NCBI GenBank assembly: GCA_903911085.1
Contig: CAIWCC010000040.1
Location: 1-64,000, forward strand
Length of the DNA: 64,000 nt
Source: an uncultured Bacteroidales bacterium
GTDB lineage: Bacteria; Bacteroidota; Bacteroidia; Bacteroidales; Paludibacteraceae
Reading direction: 5' to 3'
Positions 17,568-26,632 of the stretch are shown here, piece by piece (the first letter of the stretch is position 1; each line of letters opens with the position of its first letter). The position numbers and the translations under genes were made by a program. The notes beneath the pieces are model-generated. The model was not told the origin of the DNA. It saw nothing but the letters and a program-made list of their open reading frames with translations, and made no database searches.

Positions 17568-18974
17568 TTATACACCTTTTCCTTTAAAAATAATTTCGAA
17601 AGTATAAATTAGAATTTTAACATCAGTAAGAATGGACATGTTTTCTAAATAAATAATGTCATAGTTCAATCTCTCAATCATTTTTTCAACTGTATCAGAA
17701 TAACCGATTTTGATTGGTCCCCAGGAAGTTAAACCTGGTCTAATTTTATATAGTAAACAATAATGAGGTGCTTCTTGAATAATTTTACTTATAAAATATC
17801 GTCTTTCTGGGCGTGGACCAACCAAACTCATATCTCCTTTTAGAATATTTAGAAACTGTGGAATTTCGTCAATTCTATATTTCCGCATAATTCTACCTAC
17901 AGGTGTAATTCTATCATCATCTACACTACTAAGACGAGGAGTTCCATTTTCGGAACCAGTATACATCGTTCTGAACTTCAATATATTAAATGGAATACCC
18001 AATCTCCCAATTCGCTCTTGACGGTAAAAAATTGGACCTTTGGAATCACTTTTTATTCGTATCATAAAATATAAAAGCAAAGGCGATATAAAAATAAGCC
18101 CTAAAAACGAAAGAACAATATCCAGAAATCTTTTAATGCAAGTTTCCCAATCGGACATAGAGCTATCTGTAACGTTAACCAACGGTATTATACCCATATT
18201 TGAAATCTTGGCACTACCAATTAAAATATCGTACAACCTTGGTGAAAATTGTATGTCAACATTATACTGATACAAAGAATTTATTATCTGGAATAACTGT
18301 TTCTCATCCGTATTACCCTCATCCAAAACAATAATAGTTTCCTGAATATTATGCTTTTCAATAATATGTGCAATTTGAGACATATTACCGAGTACATCTT
18401 CCTGAGGAACGTTAATCTGCTTATTAACTGCAACGAAACCAATCAATGCATTTTTTATTGCATTGTTTTCCATATCCTTAGCAATTTTCACTGCATTTAC
18501 ACCCGTACCAATTATTAACGTATTAATAGCCCAGTTTTTAGTCTTAAAATTATGTTGAACTTGACTGAAAATTACAGAACGAAAAAAGAAGGTAAACCCA
18601 AATAAAAGTGAGAAAAGAACCAACATTGATGAGTAAAAATATCCATTAGAAATGACAACATCCCTAATCATCACAACAAAGAAAACTGAAACCGAAATGA
18701 AAAACGTAGATGCAATAGTACTCATAAATGCATTTACACGCGATTTCTTTATAGTATTTATGTAAAAACCAGAAAGATAATGAATAAAAATACAATATGT
18801 TGGGAATGCAAATAAATTGATAATGTAATCGTTATTAGGGAATATATTAACCATTTCTTGAAATAGCGATATGTCGTTTATCGTTTTTCGGAAAACAATA
18901 AACAAAATATATACAATTATTGAGGATAATAAATCGTATAATAGGTATTTACGAATCAATGTATTTATATTCAC
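17568..18974 (-). CDS. Undecaprenyl-phosphate sugar phosphotransferase (WcaJ/WbaP-like)
   Basis: 468 aa. The N-terminal half has four to five membrane helices (about 10-120), followed by a Rossmann-like CoA-binding domain (INTLIIGTGVNAVKIAKDMENN). The C-terminal bacterial sugar transferase domain starts near residue 275 (CIKRFLDIVLSFLGLIFISP) and contains the family motifs FRTMY, RKYRIDEIPQF and LVGPRPERR. The enzyme starts exopolysaccharide or O-antigen synthesis by loading a sugar-1-phosphate onto undecaprenyl phosphate at the inner membrane. It follows tsaC on the same strand with a 10-bp gap, which need not imply shared function. Confidence 0.92.
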   Translation of the reverse strand: MNINTLIRKYLLYDLLSSIIVYILFIVFRKTINDISLFQEMVNIFPNNDYIINLFAFPTYCIFIHYLSGFYINTIKKSRVNAFMSTIASTFFISVSVFFVVMIRDVVISNGYFYSSMLVLFSLLFGFTFFFRSVIFSQVQHNFKTKNWAINTLIIGTGVNAVKIAKDMENNAIKNALIGFVAVNKQINVPQEDVLGNMSQIAHIIEKHNIQETIIVLDEGNTDEKQLFQIINSLYQYNVDIQFSPRLYDILIGSAKISNMGIIPLVNVTDSSMSDWETCIKRFLDIVLSFLGLIFISPLLLYFMIRIKSDSKGPIFYRQERIGRLGIPFNILKFRTMYTGSENGTPRLSSVDDDRITPVGRIMRKYRIDEIPQFLNILKGDMSLVGPRPERRYFISKIIQEAPHYCLLYKIRPGLTSWGPIKIGYSDTVEKMIERLNYDIIYLENMSILTDVKILIYTFEIIFKGKGV

Positions 18975-18984
18975 AATTACAATA

Positions 18985-19548
18985 TTATTCCCTAATTATT
19001 TGAATTAGATTTCCTTTGGAAAGCTTTATTATGGAGGATGGTTTAACTTTTAAGTTTTCATTTTGTCTAAAATCGACAACATAATCGACAGCCATTTTAA
19101 TTTCATCTGAAATCTGACTGAAATTTTCGGGCGAAGGTGCTCCGCTCAAATTGGCAGAGGTAGAAACTATCGGTCTTTTAAATTGTTCACACAAGCGTTT
19201 CGAAAATTGCTCGTTGGTAACTCTAATGCCAATTGATTGATCGGTTGCAATTAAGTTTTTTGCTAAATTTTTTGCTCCTGGATATATGATTGTAAGTGGC
19301 TTATCGGCACATTCTATCAAATCCCAAGCCATATCTGGTACTTCATCAATATAGGATTGAATTTTCGACGAACTGTCAACCAATACCAACATTGATTTTG
19401 CATCTTCACGTTTCTTAATTTCATAAATACGCTTTACTGCAAGCTCATTGGTAGCATCGCACCCCAAACCCCAAACCGTATCGGTAGGATAAAGTATTAC
19501 TCCTCCCGATCGCAAAATGTCTAACGACTTCTTTAATTCATTATGCAT
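18985..19548 (-). CDS. tsaC: L-threonylcarbamoyladenylate synthase (TsaC/Sua5/YrdC)
   Basis: 187 aa, the normal length of a stand-alone YrdC domain. Motifs are GGVILYPTDTVWGLGCDA at the N-terminus, IKKREDAKSMLVLV (the KR-x-KS nucleotide-binding block) and PIVSTSANLSGAPSP. The enzyme makes threonylcarbamoyl-AMP for the tRNA t6A37 modification. No C-terminal Sua5 domain is present. Upstream is a 365-bp divergent spacer shared with the arginine genes. Confidence 0.93.
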   Translation of the reverse strand: MHNELKKSLDILRSGGVILYPTDTVWGLGCDATNELAVKRIYEIKKREDAKSMLVLVDSSSKIQSYIDEVPDMAWDLIECADKPLTIIYPGAKNLAKNLIATDQSIGIRVTNEQFSKRLCEQFKRPIVSTSANLSGAPSPENFSQISDEIKMAVDYVVDFRQNENLKVKPSSIIKLSKGNLIQIIRE

Positions 19549-19913
19549 TTAGAAATTCTATTTAAAAACTATTAGTTCACTAATTTTTAATTTTAAACGT
19601 AATTAATGAATAATTATTACTTTTTTTATTAGATAAATCCCAATAAATATAATTTCAAAGCACTATTTAACAAACTTACTTCTGTTTTTTTTTCGGAATT
19701 AGAAATGTTAGAAACACCTACTTTATGGTTTTTTAGTAAATTCATCTCGCTGATTCAATACCAATACTATATCTTTGTACTCGCTTGCAAATAAACGCAT
19801 TGATACTTGTGAAACTTAAAAATACAGCAAGTATTAACCACAAATACTACATATTATCATTTATAAAATTGAAACTATAAAACTACTTATCAATTTGGAG
19901 TAGAAGCATTATT
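19549..19913. other. Divergent intergenic region
   Basis: 365 bp between tsaC (minus) and argF' (plus). AT-rich, with one clear signal: a TATCTTTG -7-like element at 19770-19777 on the plus strand. No tRNA or ARG-box-like palindrome was recognised. Confidence 0.5.
19770..19777 (+). promoter_or_regulatory. Candidate -7 element for argF'
   Basis: TATCTTTG (followed by TACTCG) matches TAnnTTTG. It implies a leader of about 130 nt before the argF' ATG at 19914. Confidence 0.5.
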
Positions 19914-20861
19914 ATGAAAACATATACGAATGTAAAAGACCTTGGCAACTTACAAGAAGCTGTAAAAGAGGCATTAGAAATTAAGAAAAACCGTTTTGCT
20001 TACAAACATATCGGCGAAAACAAAACCTTGTTGATGGTGTTTTTCAATTCCAGTTTACGCACCCGATTGAGCACCCAAAAAGCTGGTATGAACTTGGGAA
20101 TGAACACTATGGTACTAGACATTAACTCTGGTGCATGGAAACTAGAAACTGAACGAGGCGTGATAATGGATGGCGACAAACCAGAACATATTTTGGAGGC
20201 TATTCCTGTAATGGCAAGCTATTGCGATATTATTGGTGTGCGTGCATTTGCCAATTTGGAAAACAAGGCATTCGATTACGAAGAAACTATTATAAACCAA
20301 TTTATCAAATACTCTGGCAAACCTGTTTTTAGCATGGAAGCTGCCACAGGACATCCTCTGCAAGCTTTTGCCGACTTAATTACCATTGAGGAATTCAAAA
20401 AAACAGCACGCCCCAAAGTGGTACTTACTTGGGCACCACATCCCAAAGCATTGCCGCAAGCAGTTCCCAATTCGTTTGCCGATTTTATGAATGAAGCTGA
20501 TGTGGATTTTGTAATTACACACCCCGTAGGTTATGAATTGGCTGATGAATTTGTGCGAGGTGCACATGTTGAATACGATCAAATGAAAGCATTTGAAGGC
20601 GCTGATTTTATTTATGCCAAAAACTGGTCGGCATACCAAGACCCAAATTATGGTAAAATTTTGAGCACCGACCGCAACTGGACAGTTAGCGAAAGACAAA
20701 TGGCAGTTACCAACAATGCACATTTTATGCACTGCTTGCCTGTTCGGAGAAATATGATTGTTACCGATGAAGTAATTGAAAGTGCCGAATCAATAGTAAT
20801 ACCACAGGCCGCCAACCGCGAAATATCAGCTCAAGTGGTAATTAAACGAATGTTAGAATAA
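19914..20861 (+). CDS. argF': N-succinylornithine (acetylornithine-type) carbamoyltransferase
   Basis: 315 aa. Carbamoyl-phosphate binding is shown by NSSLRTRLSTQKAG, and the family-specific stretches are LDINSGAWKLE and GVIMDGDKPEHILEAIPVM. The C-terminus has FMHCLPVRRNMIVTDEV. The sequence closely resembles, from memory, the Bacteroides fragilis enzyme that uses N-succinylornithine; the Pro in DKPEH is in the region reported to distinguish succinyl- from acetylornithine enzymes. It acts in the acylated branch of arginine biosynthesis. apt and argB follow on the same strand. Confidence 0.9.
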   Translation: MKTYTNVKDLGNLQEAVKEALEIKKNRFAYKHIGENKTLLMVFFNSSLRTRLSTQKAGMNLGMNTMVLDINSGAWKLETERGVIMDGDKPEHILEAIPVMASYCDIIGVRAFANLENKAFDYEETIINQFIKYSGKPVFSMEAATGHPLQAFADLITIEEFKKTARPKVVLTWAPHPKALPQAVPNSFADFMNEADVDFVITHPVGYELADEFVRGAHVEYDQMKAFEGADFIYAKNWSAYQDPNYGKILSTDRNWTVSERQMAVTNNAHFMHCLPVRRNMIVTDEVIESAESIVIPQAANREISAQVVIKRMLE

Positions 20862-20890
20862 TCTCAAATCACTTCATATAAATAATTAAA

Positions 20891-21415
20891 ATGAATTTAG
20901 AACAAGTTGCCGCATCTATCCGAAATGTCCCCGATTTTCCAAAACCTGGAATCTTATTTAAGGACATCACCACAGCAATGAAAGATGCTGAAGTACTTCA
21001 CTTTATTGCCGATAGTTTGTACGATTATTACAAAGACAAAGGCATTACCAAAGTTGTAGGAGTTGAAAGTAGAGGTTTTGTATTAGGAAGTATTTTAGCC
21101 TATAAACTAGGTGCAGGTTTTGTTCTATTGCGCAAACCAGGCAAACTTCCAGCAGATACTTTTAAAGTTGATTACGCCTTGGAATATGGCCAAGACACAC
21201 TCGAAATTCACAAAGATTCAATAGAAAAAAACGATGTAGTTTTACTACACGACGATTTGCTAGCTACAGGCGGAAGTGCCAATGCAGCTATGGAATTGTT
21301 GACAAATTTTACGCACAATGGAATTTATGTGAGCTTCTTAATTGAACTACTATTTCTAAACGGAAGACCACGTTTGAAAGGTGCATTAGACATTCATTCG
21401 CTGATACAATTTTAA
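20891..21415 (+). CDS. apt: Adenine phosphoribosyltransferase
   Basis: 174 aa, full family length. FPKPGILFKDITTAM, GVESRGFVLGSILAYKLGAGFVLLRKPGKLP and the PRPP-binding loop VVLLHDDLLATGGSANAAMEL are all intact. It salvages adenine to AMP. It lies 29 bp after argF' and before argB; its place between arginine genes looks like genomic convenience rather than pathway logic. Confidence 0.95.
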   Translation: MNLEQVAASIRNVPDFPKPGILFKDITTAMKDAEVLHFIADSLYDYYKDKGITKVVGVESRGFVLGSILAYKLGAGFVLLRKPGKLPADTFKVDYALEYGQDTLEIHKDSIEKNDVVLLHDDLLATGGSANAAMELLTNFTHNGIYVSFLIELLFLNGRPRLKGALDIHSLIQF

Positions 21416-21494
21416 ACTATAATTATTTATAAATAAGATTGTTGACATTAAAAAAAACAGAACTCATCTCTGTTAAATAATAACATTATTATCA

Positions 21495-22316
21495 ATGAAC
21501 ACATTATCAAATAAAAACTCATATAGCACTATTACGGGGGAAAATAAACCAAAACTTACAATAGTAAAAGTAGGTGGAAAAATAGTAGAAGAACCTGCAA
21601 GTTTAAAGCAATTATTAGCCGATTTTGCAAAAATTGAAGGCAATAAAGTGTTAGTGCATGGTGGTGGACGCTCAGCTACTGCAATGGCTACACGATTAGG
21701 CATCGAAAGCAAAATGGTGAATGGCAGACGCATTACAGATATTGAAATGCTGAAAGTGGCAACAATGGTATATGGCGGTTTGGTTAACAAACAAATTGTG
21801 GCAGGTTTACAGGCTATTGGAGTAAACGCACTTGGACTTACAGGTGCAGATTTGAATCTTATGCGTTCCGAAAAACGACCAGTAAAAGATATCGACTATG
21901 GTTTTGTGGGAGATGTTAAAGAGGTGAATGCCTCAATAATTGCCGAATTAATAATTAAAAGTGTAGTTCCTGTTTTGGCACCACTCACACACGACAAATC
22001 GGGTAACTTACTCAATACCAATGCCGATACAATAGCAGGGGAAGCCGCCAAAGCATTGGCAGAATATTTTGATGTAACGTTAATGTATTGTTTCGAAAAA
22101 AAAGGGGTTTTGATGAATGAAAATGATGATGAAAGTGTTATTTCCGTACTCAATCCAACACTTTTTGAAAAATATGTTTCGGAAGGAATAATTCAAGGAG
22201 GCATGATTCCAAAACTCGAAAACTCACTCGAAGCATTACATGCAGGTGTAAAACAAGTAGTTATTACTCGTTCCGACCAAATTCACACAGACAGTGGAAC
22301 CAGAATATCATTGTAA
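21495..22316 (+). CDS. argB: Acetylglutamate kinase (N-acylglutamate kinase)
   Basis: 273 aa. The amino-acid-kinase fold is shown by LTIVKVGGKIVEEP, NKVLVHGGGRSATAMATRLG, NALGLTGADLNLM and GGMIPKLENSLEALHAGVKQVVI. The first about 20 residues are variable and a later start is possible, but no good alternative ATG lies close to the kinase core. It phosphorylates N-acetyl- or, in succinylornithine-pathway organisms, N-succinylglutamate. It is co-directional with argF' two genes upstream, consistent with an arginine biosynthesis cluster. Confidence 0.93.
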   Translation: MNTLSNKNSYSTITGENKPKLTIVKVGGKIVEEPASLKQLLADFAKIEGNKVLVHGGGRSATAMATRLGIESKMVNGRRITDIEMLKVATMVYGGLVNKQIVAGLQAIGVNALGLTGADLNLMRSEKRPVKDIDYGFVGDVKEVNASIIAELIIKSVVPVLAPLTHDKSGNLLNTNADTIAGEAAKALAEYFDVTLMYCFEKKGVLMNENDDESVISVLNPTLFEKYVSEGIIQGGMIPKLENSLEALHAGVKQVVITRSDQIHTDSGTRISL

Positions 22317-22406
22317 AAATGGTAAATATAACAAGTTTGGTTTGTTAAATATAAGTATTGCCTAAAGCGTTAGCTTTTATTTTATTGTCAACACATTTTA
22401 ACTCTT

Positions 22407-23276
22407 ATGAATGAAAACTCACAACTCAAACCACAAAATATTCAAAATCATATTTTCACTATTCGTGGTTTGCAAGTAATGCTTGATAGAGATTTAGCAA
22501 TAATTTATGGTGTAAAATCTATTCGTTTACGTGAGCAAGTCAAACGAAATATCAGAAGATTCCCCTCGGATTTTATGTTTCAACTCAATGAAAATGAAAT
22601 TGATATTATGGTGTCGCAAAATGCGATACCTTCAAGAAAACATTTAGGTGGCACATCTCCATGGGTTTTTACAGAACAAGGTGTTGCAAATCTTTCCAGT
22701 GTGTTAAATAGTGAACAGGCAATAGAAGCAAACATAAATATAATGAGGGCTTTTGTAGAAATGCGAAAATTCATTTTAAATAATGCCCATTTATTTCAAC
22801 GAATAGAATCTGTTGAACAGAAACAAATTGATACAGATAAGCGCATTGACCAAATTCTAAATGCTCTCGATGTTGGAGCATCAAAACCAAAACAAGGGAT
22901 ATTTTATGAAGGACAGATATTTGATGCTTATCTTTTTGTTTCTGAATTGATTAAGTCTGCAAAACACTCTTTAGTGTTGATTGACAATTATATAGACGAA
23001 TCGGTATTGACACTTCTAACCAAAAGAGATGATAATGTTTCGGCAATAATTTATACAAAAAAAATAAACAAGCAGCAACAACTTGATCTTGATAAACACA
23101 ATGAGCAATATCCTCCAATTCAAATACTGGAATTCAAGCAATCGCACGACCGATTCCTAATTATTGACAATACAGACATTTACCATTTTGGTGCTTCGCT
23201 AAAAGACCTTGGGAAAAAGTGGTTTGCTTTTTCTAAATTTGAAAAAGGAGCAGTTGAAATGTTGGGGAGAATCTAG
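22407..23276 (+). CDS. ORF6N domain protein
   Basis: 289 aa, cytoplasmic. The ORF6N DNA-binding domain covers about residues 15-110: FTIRGLQVMLDRDLAIIYGV, LREQVKRNIRRFPSDFMFQL and VFTEQGVANLSSVLNSEQA. A short coiled-coil-like segment (LFQRIESVEQKQIDTDKRID) follows. The C-terminal half (IFDAYLFVSELIKSAKHSLVLIDNYID, then FLIIDNTDIYHFGASLKDLG) resembles the PLD-like ORF6N_C arrangement with an HxR-type segment (SHDRFLIIDN). Phage-like ORF6N proteins are common accessory genes of uncertain role. A palindromic AAAGCGTTAGCTTT lies in the leader. Confidence 0.85.
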   Translation: MNENSQLKPQNIQNHIFTIRGLQVMLDRDLAIIYGVKSIRLREQVKRNIRRFPSDFMFQLNENEIDIMVSQNAIPSRKHLGGTSPWVFTEQGVANLSSVLNSEQAIEANINIMRAFVEMRKFILNNAHLFQRIESVEQKQIDTDKRIDQILNALDVGASKPKQGIFYEGQIFDAYLFVSELIKSAKHSLVLIDNYIDESVLTLLTKRDDNVSAIIYTKKINKQQQLDLDKHNEQYPPIQILEFKQSHDRFLIIDNTDIYHFGASLKDLGKKWFAFSKFEKGAVEMLGRI

Positions 23277-23471
23277 TTTATATAAATATTAACTTTAGTG
23301 TAAAACTGCAAATGTAAATAAATATTCTTAAATTTGCACTTCTATATATTACCTCGGCAATTGTAGCGACAGCGGCAAACCAAATTAACACTAACCCTTC
23401 ATGTCTAGCATTTTGACAATAAACCTTTTATATCTATGGAATTACAAATCATTCAAAACAAAATATATGAA

Positions 23472-23491
23472 CCAACGGTCAGCGTAGCTAA
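23472..23491. repeat. 20-bp insertion inside the ORF6N pseudogene
   Basis: CCAACGGTCAGCGTAGCTAA separates the Glu codon of KIYE from the Ile codon of IRGQRV. Its GGTCAGCGTAGC core resembles GGCTCAGCGAAGC in the 27.1-kb intergenic repeat. Confidence 0.65.
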
Positions 23492-23806
23492 ATACGAGGA
23501 CAAAGAGTTATGTTAGATTTCGACCTTTCTGAAATGTATGAAACAGAAACAAAGCGACTTAAAGAAGCTGTAAGAAGAAATTTAAAACGTTTTCCTAATG
23601 ATTTTATGTTTGAATTAACAAACCAAGAATATGATTCTTTAAGGTCGCAATTTGCGTCCTTAAAGAATTTAGGAAGAGGAGAACATAGTAAGTATTTACC
23701 CTTTGCATTTACCGAACAAGGCGTGGCAATGTTGGCAAGTATTCTGAAAAGCGACAAAGCTATTGAAATTAATATTCAAATTGTACGCGCATTCATCGCA
23801 CTTCGC

Positions 23807-23832
23807 CCGCTCGGCTTTGCCGCTTGGCTTGC
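23807..23832. repeat. About 26-bp insertion inside the ORF6N pseudogene
   Basis: CCGCTCGGCTTTGCCGCTTG plus six further bases interrupts IALR and (Q)EFVIGYA. It contains GGCTTTGCC-type dyad symmetry. The exact boundary is uncertain by a few bases. Confidence 0.6.
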
Positions 23833-24009
23833 CAAGAATTTGTAATCGGTTATGCCGAACTCAACCAAAAGTTAGAAACCTATATGCTGGAAACGAATAT
23901 TCAGTTCAGCGATATTTATCAAGCACTTACTGAAATGGCAAGCCAAAATGAACAAAACAAGAAGCCACTAAATCCAGTTGGATATTTGACTTATAATAAT
24001 CAAAAATAG

Positions 24010-24142
24010 AGAATACTGAAATAATTTAAATAACTTAATGAATAAATAAAAAACTATTCATATATTTGCACCTCATTTAAATACCTCGTCAATTGTAGCG
24101 ACAATTGCATTACATATTATCAAAAGCGTTAGCTTTTATTCC
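24010..24142. other. Intergenic leader with promoter-like and hairpin elements
   Basis: It contains TATATTTG (24061-24068, plus strand, -7-like), a CAATTGT-AGCG-ACAATTG hairpin near 24090-24107 whose sequence partly recurs near 23353-23371, and an AAAGCGTTAGCTTT palindrome also present near 22371. No gene was supported. Confidence 0.4.
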
Positions 24143-24289
24143 CGTATATGAAACTTCGACACTTTCAAAATGCAAAAACGGAATAAGTTAGTAAACGCCT
24201 GCGCCTAAGGCGTGGGCTTTAACTTATTACTTTTGCAAGGCAGTCGAAGGCCTCATATGCGTGATACAGTTATTGTTCACGCTTTTTTT
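24143..24289 (+). ncRNA. Candidate structured non-coding RNA (long nested hairpin with terminator)
   Basis: Nested complementary segments form one long interrupted hairpin: GTATATGA (24144-24151) with TCATATGC (24253-24260); CTTCGAC (24154-24160) with GTCGAAG (24243-24249); TGCAAAA (24171-24177) with TTTTGCA (24231-24237); ATAAGTTA (24183-24190) with TAACTTAT (24220-24227); and ACGCC (24195-24199) with GGCGT (24209-24213). A terminator-like GCGTGA...TCACGC hairpin with a T-run follows at once, and a TATATTTG -7-like element lies upstream. The rod shape with internal bulges recalls 6S-type RNAs, but a MITE-like palindrome would look similar. Confidence 0.45.
24259..24289 (+). terminator. Rho-independent terminator
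   Basis: GCGTGA, an 11-nt loop, TCACGC, then seven T. It closes the candidate RNA at 24143. Confidence 0.65.
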
Positions 24290-24471
24290 GTGCCTAATTA
24301 CGAACATATTTTATCAATTAAATATCTCATATTTATAACTAAACTTAGAAGTATTCACTAATTAAAACTAACCTCACAGAGAAAAATTTAGAAAGTTATT
24401 CGATTTTCCCTCACCTTTGATACTAAATGAATTAAACTGTTTCTTTAAACTTCAAAAAAAGTAAAAAAATC

Positions 24472-24960
24472 ATGCAACAAACAAAATTAAAATGGATAGC
24501 ATTATTGCTTATATCCTTTGCGAATATTGGATTGCAATCGCAAAAAACAATATCTGTTTCGGGTGGAAATGCCTCAGGCACAGGTGGCTCAATAAGCTAT
24601 AGTGTTGGGCAGACTGTTTATACCACCAACTCTGGTTCAGAAGGATATTTGACACAAGGTGTTCAACAACCTTTCGAGATATTAGTTTTAACTAAAAATA
24701 AGGAATCGAAAGGAATAAATCTGGAATTTTCAGCTTTCCCAAATCCATCAACCGAATATGTTAAGTTGAAAATTCAAAATTACAAATCAGAAAAATTAAG
24801 TTATGAACTTTATAACGCAAACGGAAAACTTTTAGTCAGCAATAGAATTGTAGCCGACGAAACTAAAATTGTTATGACAAAATATATTCGTTCAGCTTAT
24901 TTCCTTAAAATCAAAGACAACAAATTAGAAGTAAAAGAATTTAAAATCATTAAAAATTAA
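24472..24960 (+). CDS. Short T9SS-sorted secreted protein
   Basis: 162 aa. It has a signal peptide (ending GLQSQ), then a Gly/Ser/Thr-rich stretch (SVSGGNASGTGGSISYSVGQ) typical of small Bacteroidetes surface proteins. The C-terminal sorting domain of type IX secretion begins at FSAFPNPSTEYVKLKI and ends KEFKIIKN. There is no catalytic domain. It stops directly before the next gene, so the two are probably co-transcribed. A structural or adhesive surface role is likely, but it is not demonstrated. Confidence 0.8.
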   Translation: MQQTKLKWIALLLISFANIGLQSQKTISVSGGNASGTGGSISYSVGQTVYTTNSGSEGYLTQGVQQPFEILVLTKNKESKGINLEFSAFPNPSTEYVKLKIQNYKSEKLSYELYNANGKLLVSNRIVADETKIVMTKYIRSAYFLKIKDNKLEVKEFKIIKN

Positions 24961-26472
24961 ATGATCATGAGAAAATTATATAATGTTTTGGTTGCCATAT
25001 TATTAGCAACAAATGTGTTTGCTCAAGCACCACAAAAAATGAGTTATCAGGGTATAATTCATAATGCAAACAATAACCTGGTTAAGAATCAATTGGTTGG
25101 AATGAAAATTAGCATTTTAAGTGGTACTACTGATGGAACAGCTGTTTATGTAGAAACCCAAACGCCAACTACTAATGATAATGGATTGATATCTATTGAA
25201 ATTGGTGGTGGAGTAGTTCAAACAGGTACTTTTGCTGGAATTAATTGGGCAAATGGAACCTACTTTATCAAAACAGAAACCGACCCTGCTGGAGGTACAA
25301 ATTACTCCATTACTGGAACAAGTCAATTATTGAGTGTGCCTTATGCACTTCATGCAAAGACGGCTGAGAGCATTTCGGGTTATGCAATTAGTCAGCAAAT
25401 ACCAATAGTCGAAACTCAAGCAGCAATTATTGATGGTTTTTCAGCTACATTAAATGCAAAAATAAATGGTAATGGGTTTAACACCTCTATAAATTTTGAA
25501 TGGGGTTTGACAGCTGATTATGGTAACAGTCTTACAGCAACGCCAAGTTCGATAAATGGTTCTAATGATGTAAATGTAACTGCAAAAATAACAGGTTTAC
25601 AATCTAATACAACGTATCATTATAGAATTAATGCTACTAATGCAATCAATACAACAAAAAGTAATGACCTAACTTTTAAAACGCTTATTGTAGCACCAGT
25701 ATTAACAACAAAAGCAATAACATCAATTGGTTCAATTTATTCAACAAGTGGTGGTAATATAATTTCTGACGGTGGTTGGGCGATTACATCAAAGGGAGTT
25801 TGTTGGAGTACCCATACTAATCCCACCATCTTAGATAATAAAACAAATGACGGCAATGGAATTGGAGAGTTTACAAGTTCATTATCTGGGCTATTGCCAA
25901 ATACTACTTATTTTGTAAAGGCATATGCAATTAATGATGCAGGTATCTTTTATAGCGATGAAGTGAGTTTCAAAACAACACTCACAATGGCTATTGGCGA
26001 CTTATATTTGGGTGGAAAGATAGCCTATTTGGATGCAAGTGGCGTACATGGTTTTGTATGCGCACTGACCGACCAAAGTACAGATATTCAATGGTCCAAT
26101 GGTAGTTATATAACCACTGGTGCCTCCAATACCTTATTGGAAATCACTGGTGTATATGGCATCACTAAATCGGGAGGGCGCAAAAACACCGATGCCATAA
26201 TTCTTGCACAGGGTGCAGGTAATTATGCTGCTTCTATTTGCGCTGCACTTACCACTGGTGGGGCTTCTCCTGGCGATTGGTACTTACCCTCACTAGGTGA
26301 ATTAAAGCAAATATATAACAATTATACTCTTCTGGGTGATTTTGGACAAAAATATTGGAGTTCCAGCGAGGATAGTAACAACAACTTTGCTTGGCGCCAG
26401 TACTTCCTTGGTGGCCAGACCTATGCCTACAAGGACACCAGTTTCAACGTACGTGCCATTAGAGCTTTTTAA
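24961..26472 (+). CDS. Secreted surface protein with Fn3-like and DUF1566-like domains
   Basis: 503 aa; the start could be the first or third codon (ATGATCATG), and the signal peptide ends NVFAQ. Residues 20-140 resemble the N-terminal module of Bacteroidetes exported proteins (APQKMSYQGIIHNANNNLV). Two Fn3-like repeats follow: FEWGLTADYG with LQSNTTYHYRINATN, and GVCWSTHTNPT with LLPNTTYFVKAYAIND. The C-terminal about 170 residues are DUF1566/Lcl-like (GDWYLPSLGELKQIYNN, KYWSSSED, FNVRAIRAF). There is no T9SS tail. It follows the 24472 gene without a gap. The likely role is adhesion or glycan contact at the cell surface. Confidence 0.78.
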   Translation: MIMRKLYNVLVAILLATNVFAQAPQKMSYQGIIHNANNNLVKNQLVGMKISILSGTTDGTAVYVETQTPTTNDNGLISIEIGGGVVQTGTFAGINWANGTYFIKTETDPAGGTNYSITGTSQLLSVPYALHAKTAESISGYAISQQIPIVETQAAIIDGFSATLNAKINGNGFNTSINFEWGLTADYGNSLTATPSSINGSNDVNVTAKITGLQSNTTYHYRINATNAINTTKSNDLTFKTLIVAPVLTTKAITSIGSIYSTSGGNIISDGGWAITSKGVCWSTHTNPTILDNKTNDGNGIGEFTSSLSGLLPNTTYFVKAYAINDAGIFYSDEVSFKTTLTMAIGDLYLGGKIAYLDASGVHGFVCALTDQSTDIQWSNGSYITTGASNTLLEITGVYGITKSGGRKNTDAIILAQGAGNYAASICAALTTGGASPGDWYLPSLGELKQIYNNYTLLGDFGQKYWSSSEDSNNNFAWRQYFLGGQTYAYKDTSFNVRAIRAF

Positions 26473-26632
26473 AATATCGTCCAAAAGACGTATTTTTTTC
26501 TTTAAATTAATGAGAAGTGTTAAGGAAATATTATTGATAAATTGAAATGGAGAAACCAGAAAATCCATAAAGAGTAAGGAGCGGAAACCGAAAAGCTTAT
26601 GAGTAGGCAAAAAAAGAAAACAAAACATAAAA

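Larger units (their letters stand above)
23436..24009 (+). pseudogene. ORF6N protein gene broken by two short insertions
   Basis: Three frames carry consecutive pieces of one ORF6N protein. MELQIIQNKIYE (from 23436) is followed, in a second frame, by IRGQRVMLDFDLSEMYETET through IVRAFIALR, and in a third frame by EFVIGYAELNQKLETYM to GYLTYNNQK (stop at 24009). Each switch coincides with extra DNA: 20 bp (23472-23491) and about 26 bp (23807-23832). Removing 46 bp leaves 528 bp, one uninterrupted 175-codon frame. The gene is therefore inactivated by two separate small insertions rather than by point frameshifts. It is paralogous to the ORF6N domain upstream. Confidence 0.85.

Noticed and set aside
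24143-24289. tRNA, SRP RNA or RNase P RNA
   Set aside because: No cloverleaf, no SRP GGAA-type tip motif and no RNase P conserved blocks were recognised; only a rod-like hairpin with a terminator is supported.
26302-26628. Minus-strand 108-aa ORF overlapping the end of 24961-26472
   Set aside because: It lies antisense to the conserved DUF1566-like C-terminus and has no independent support.
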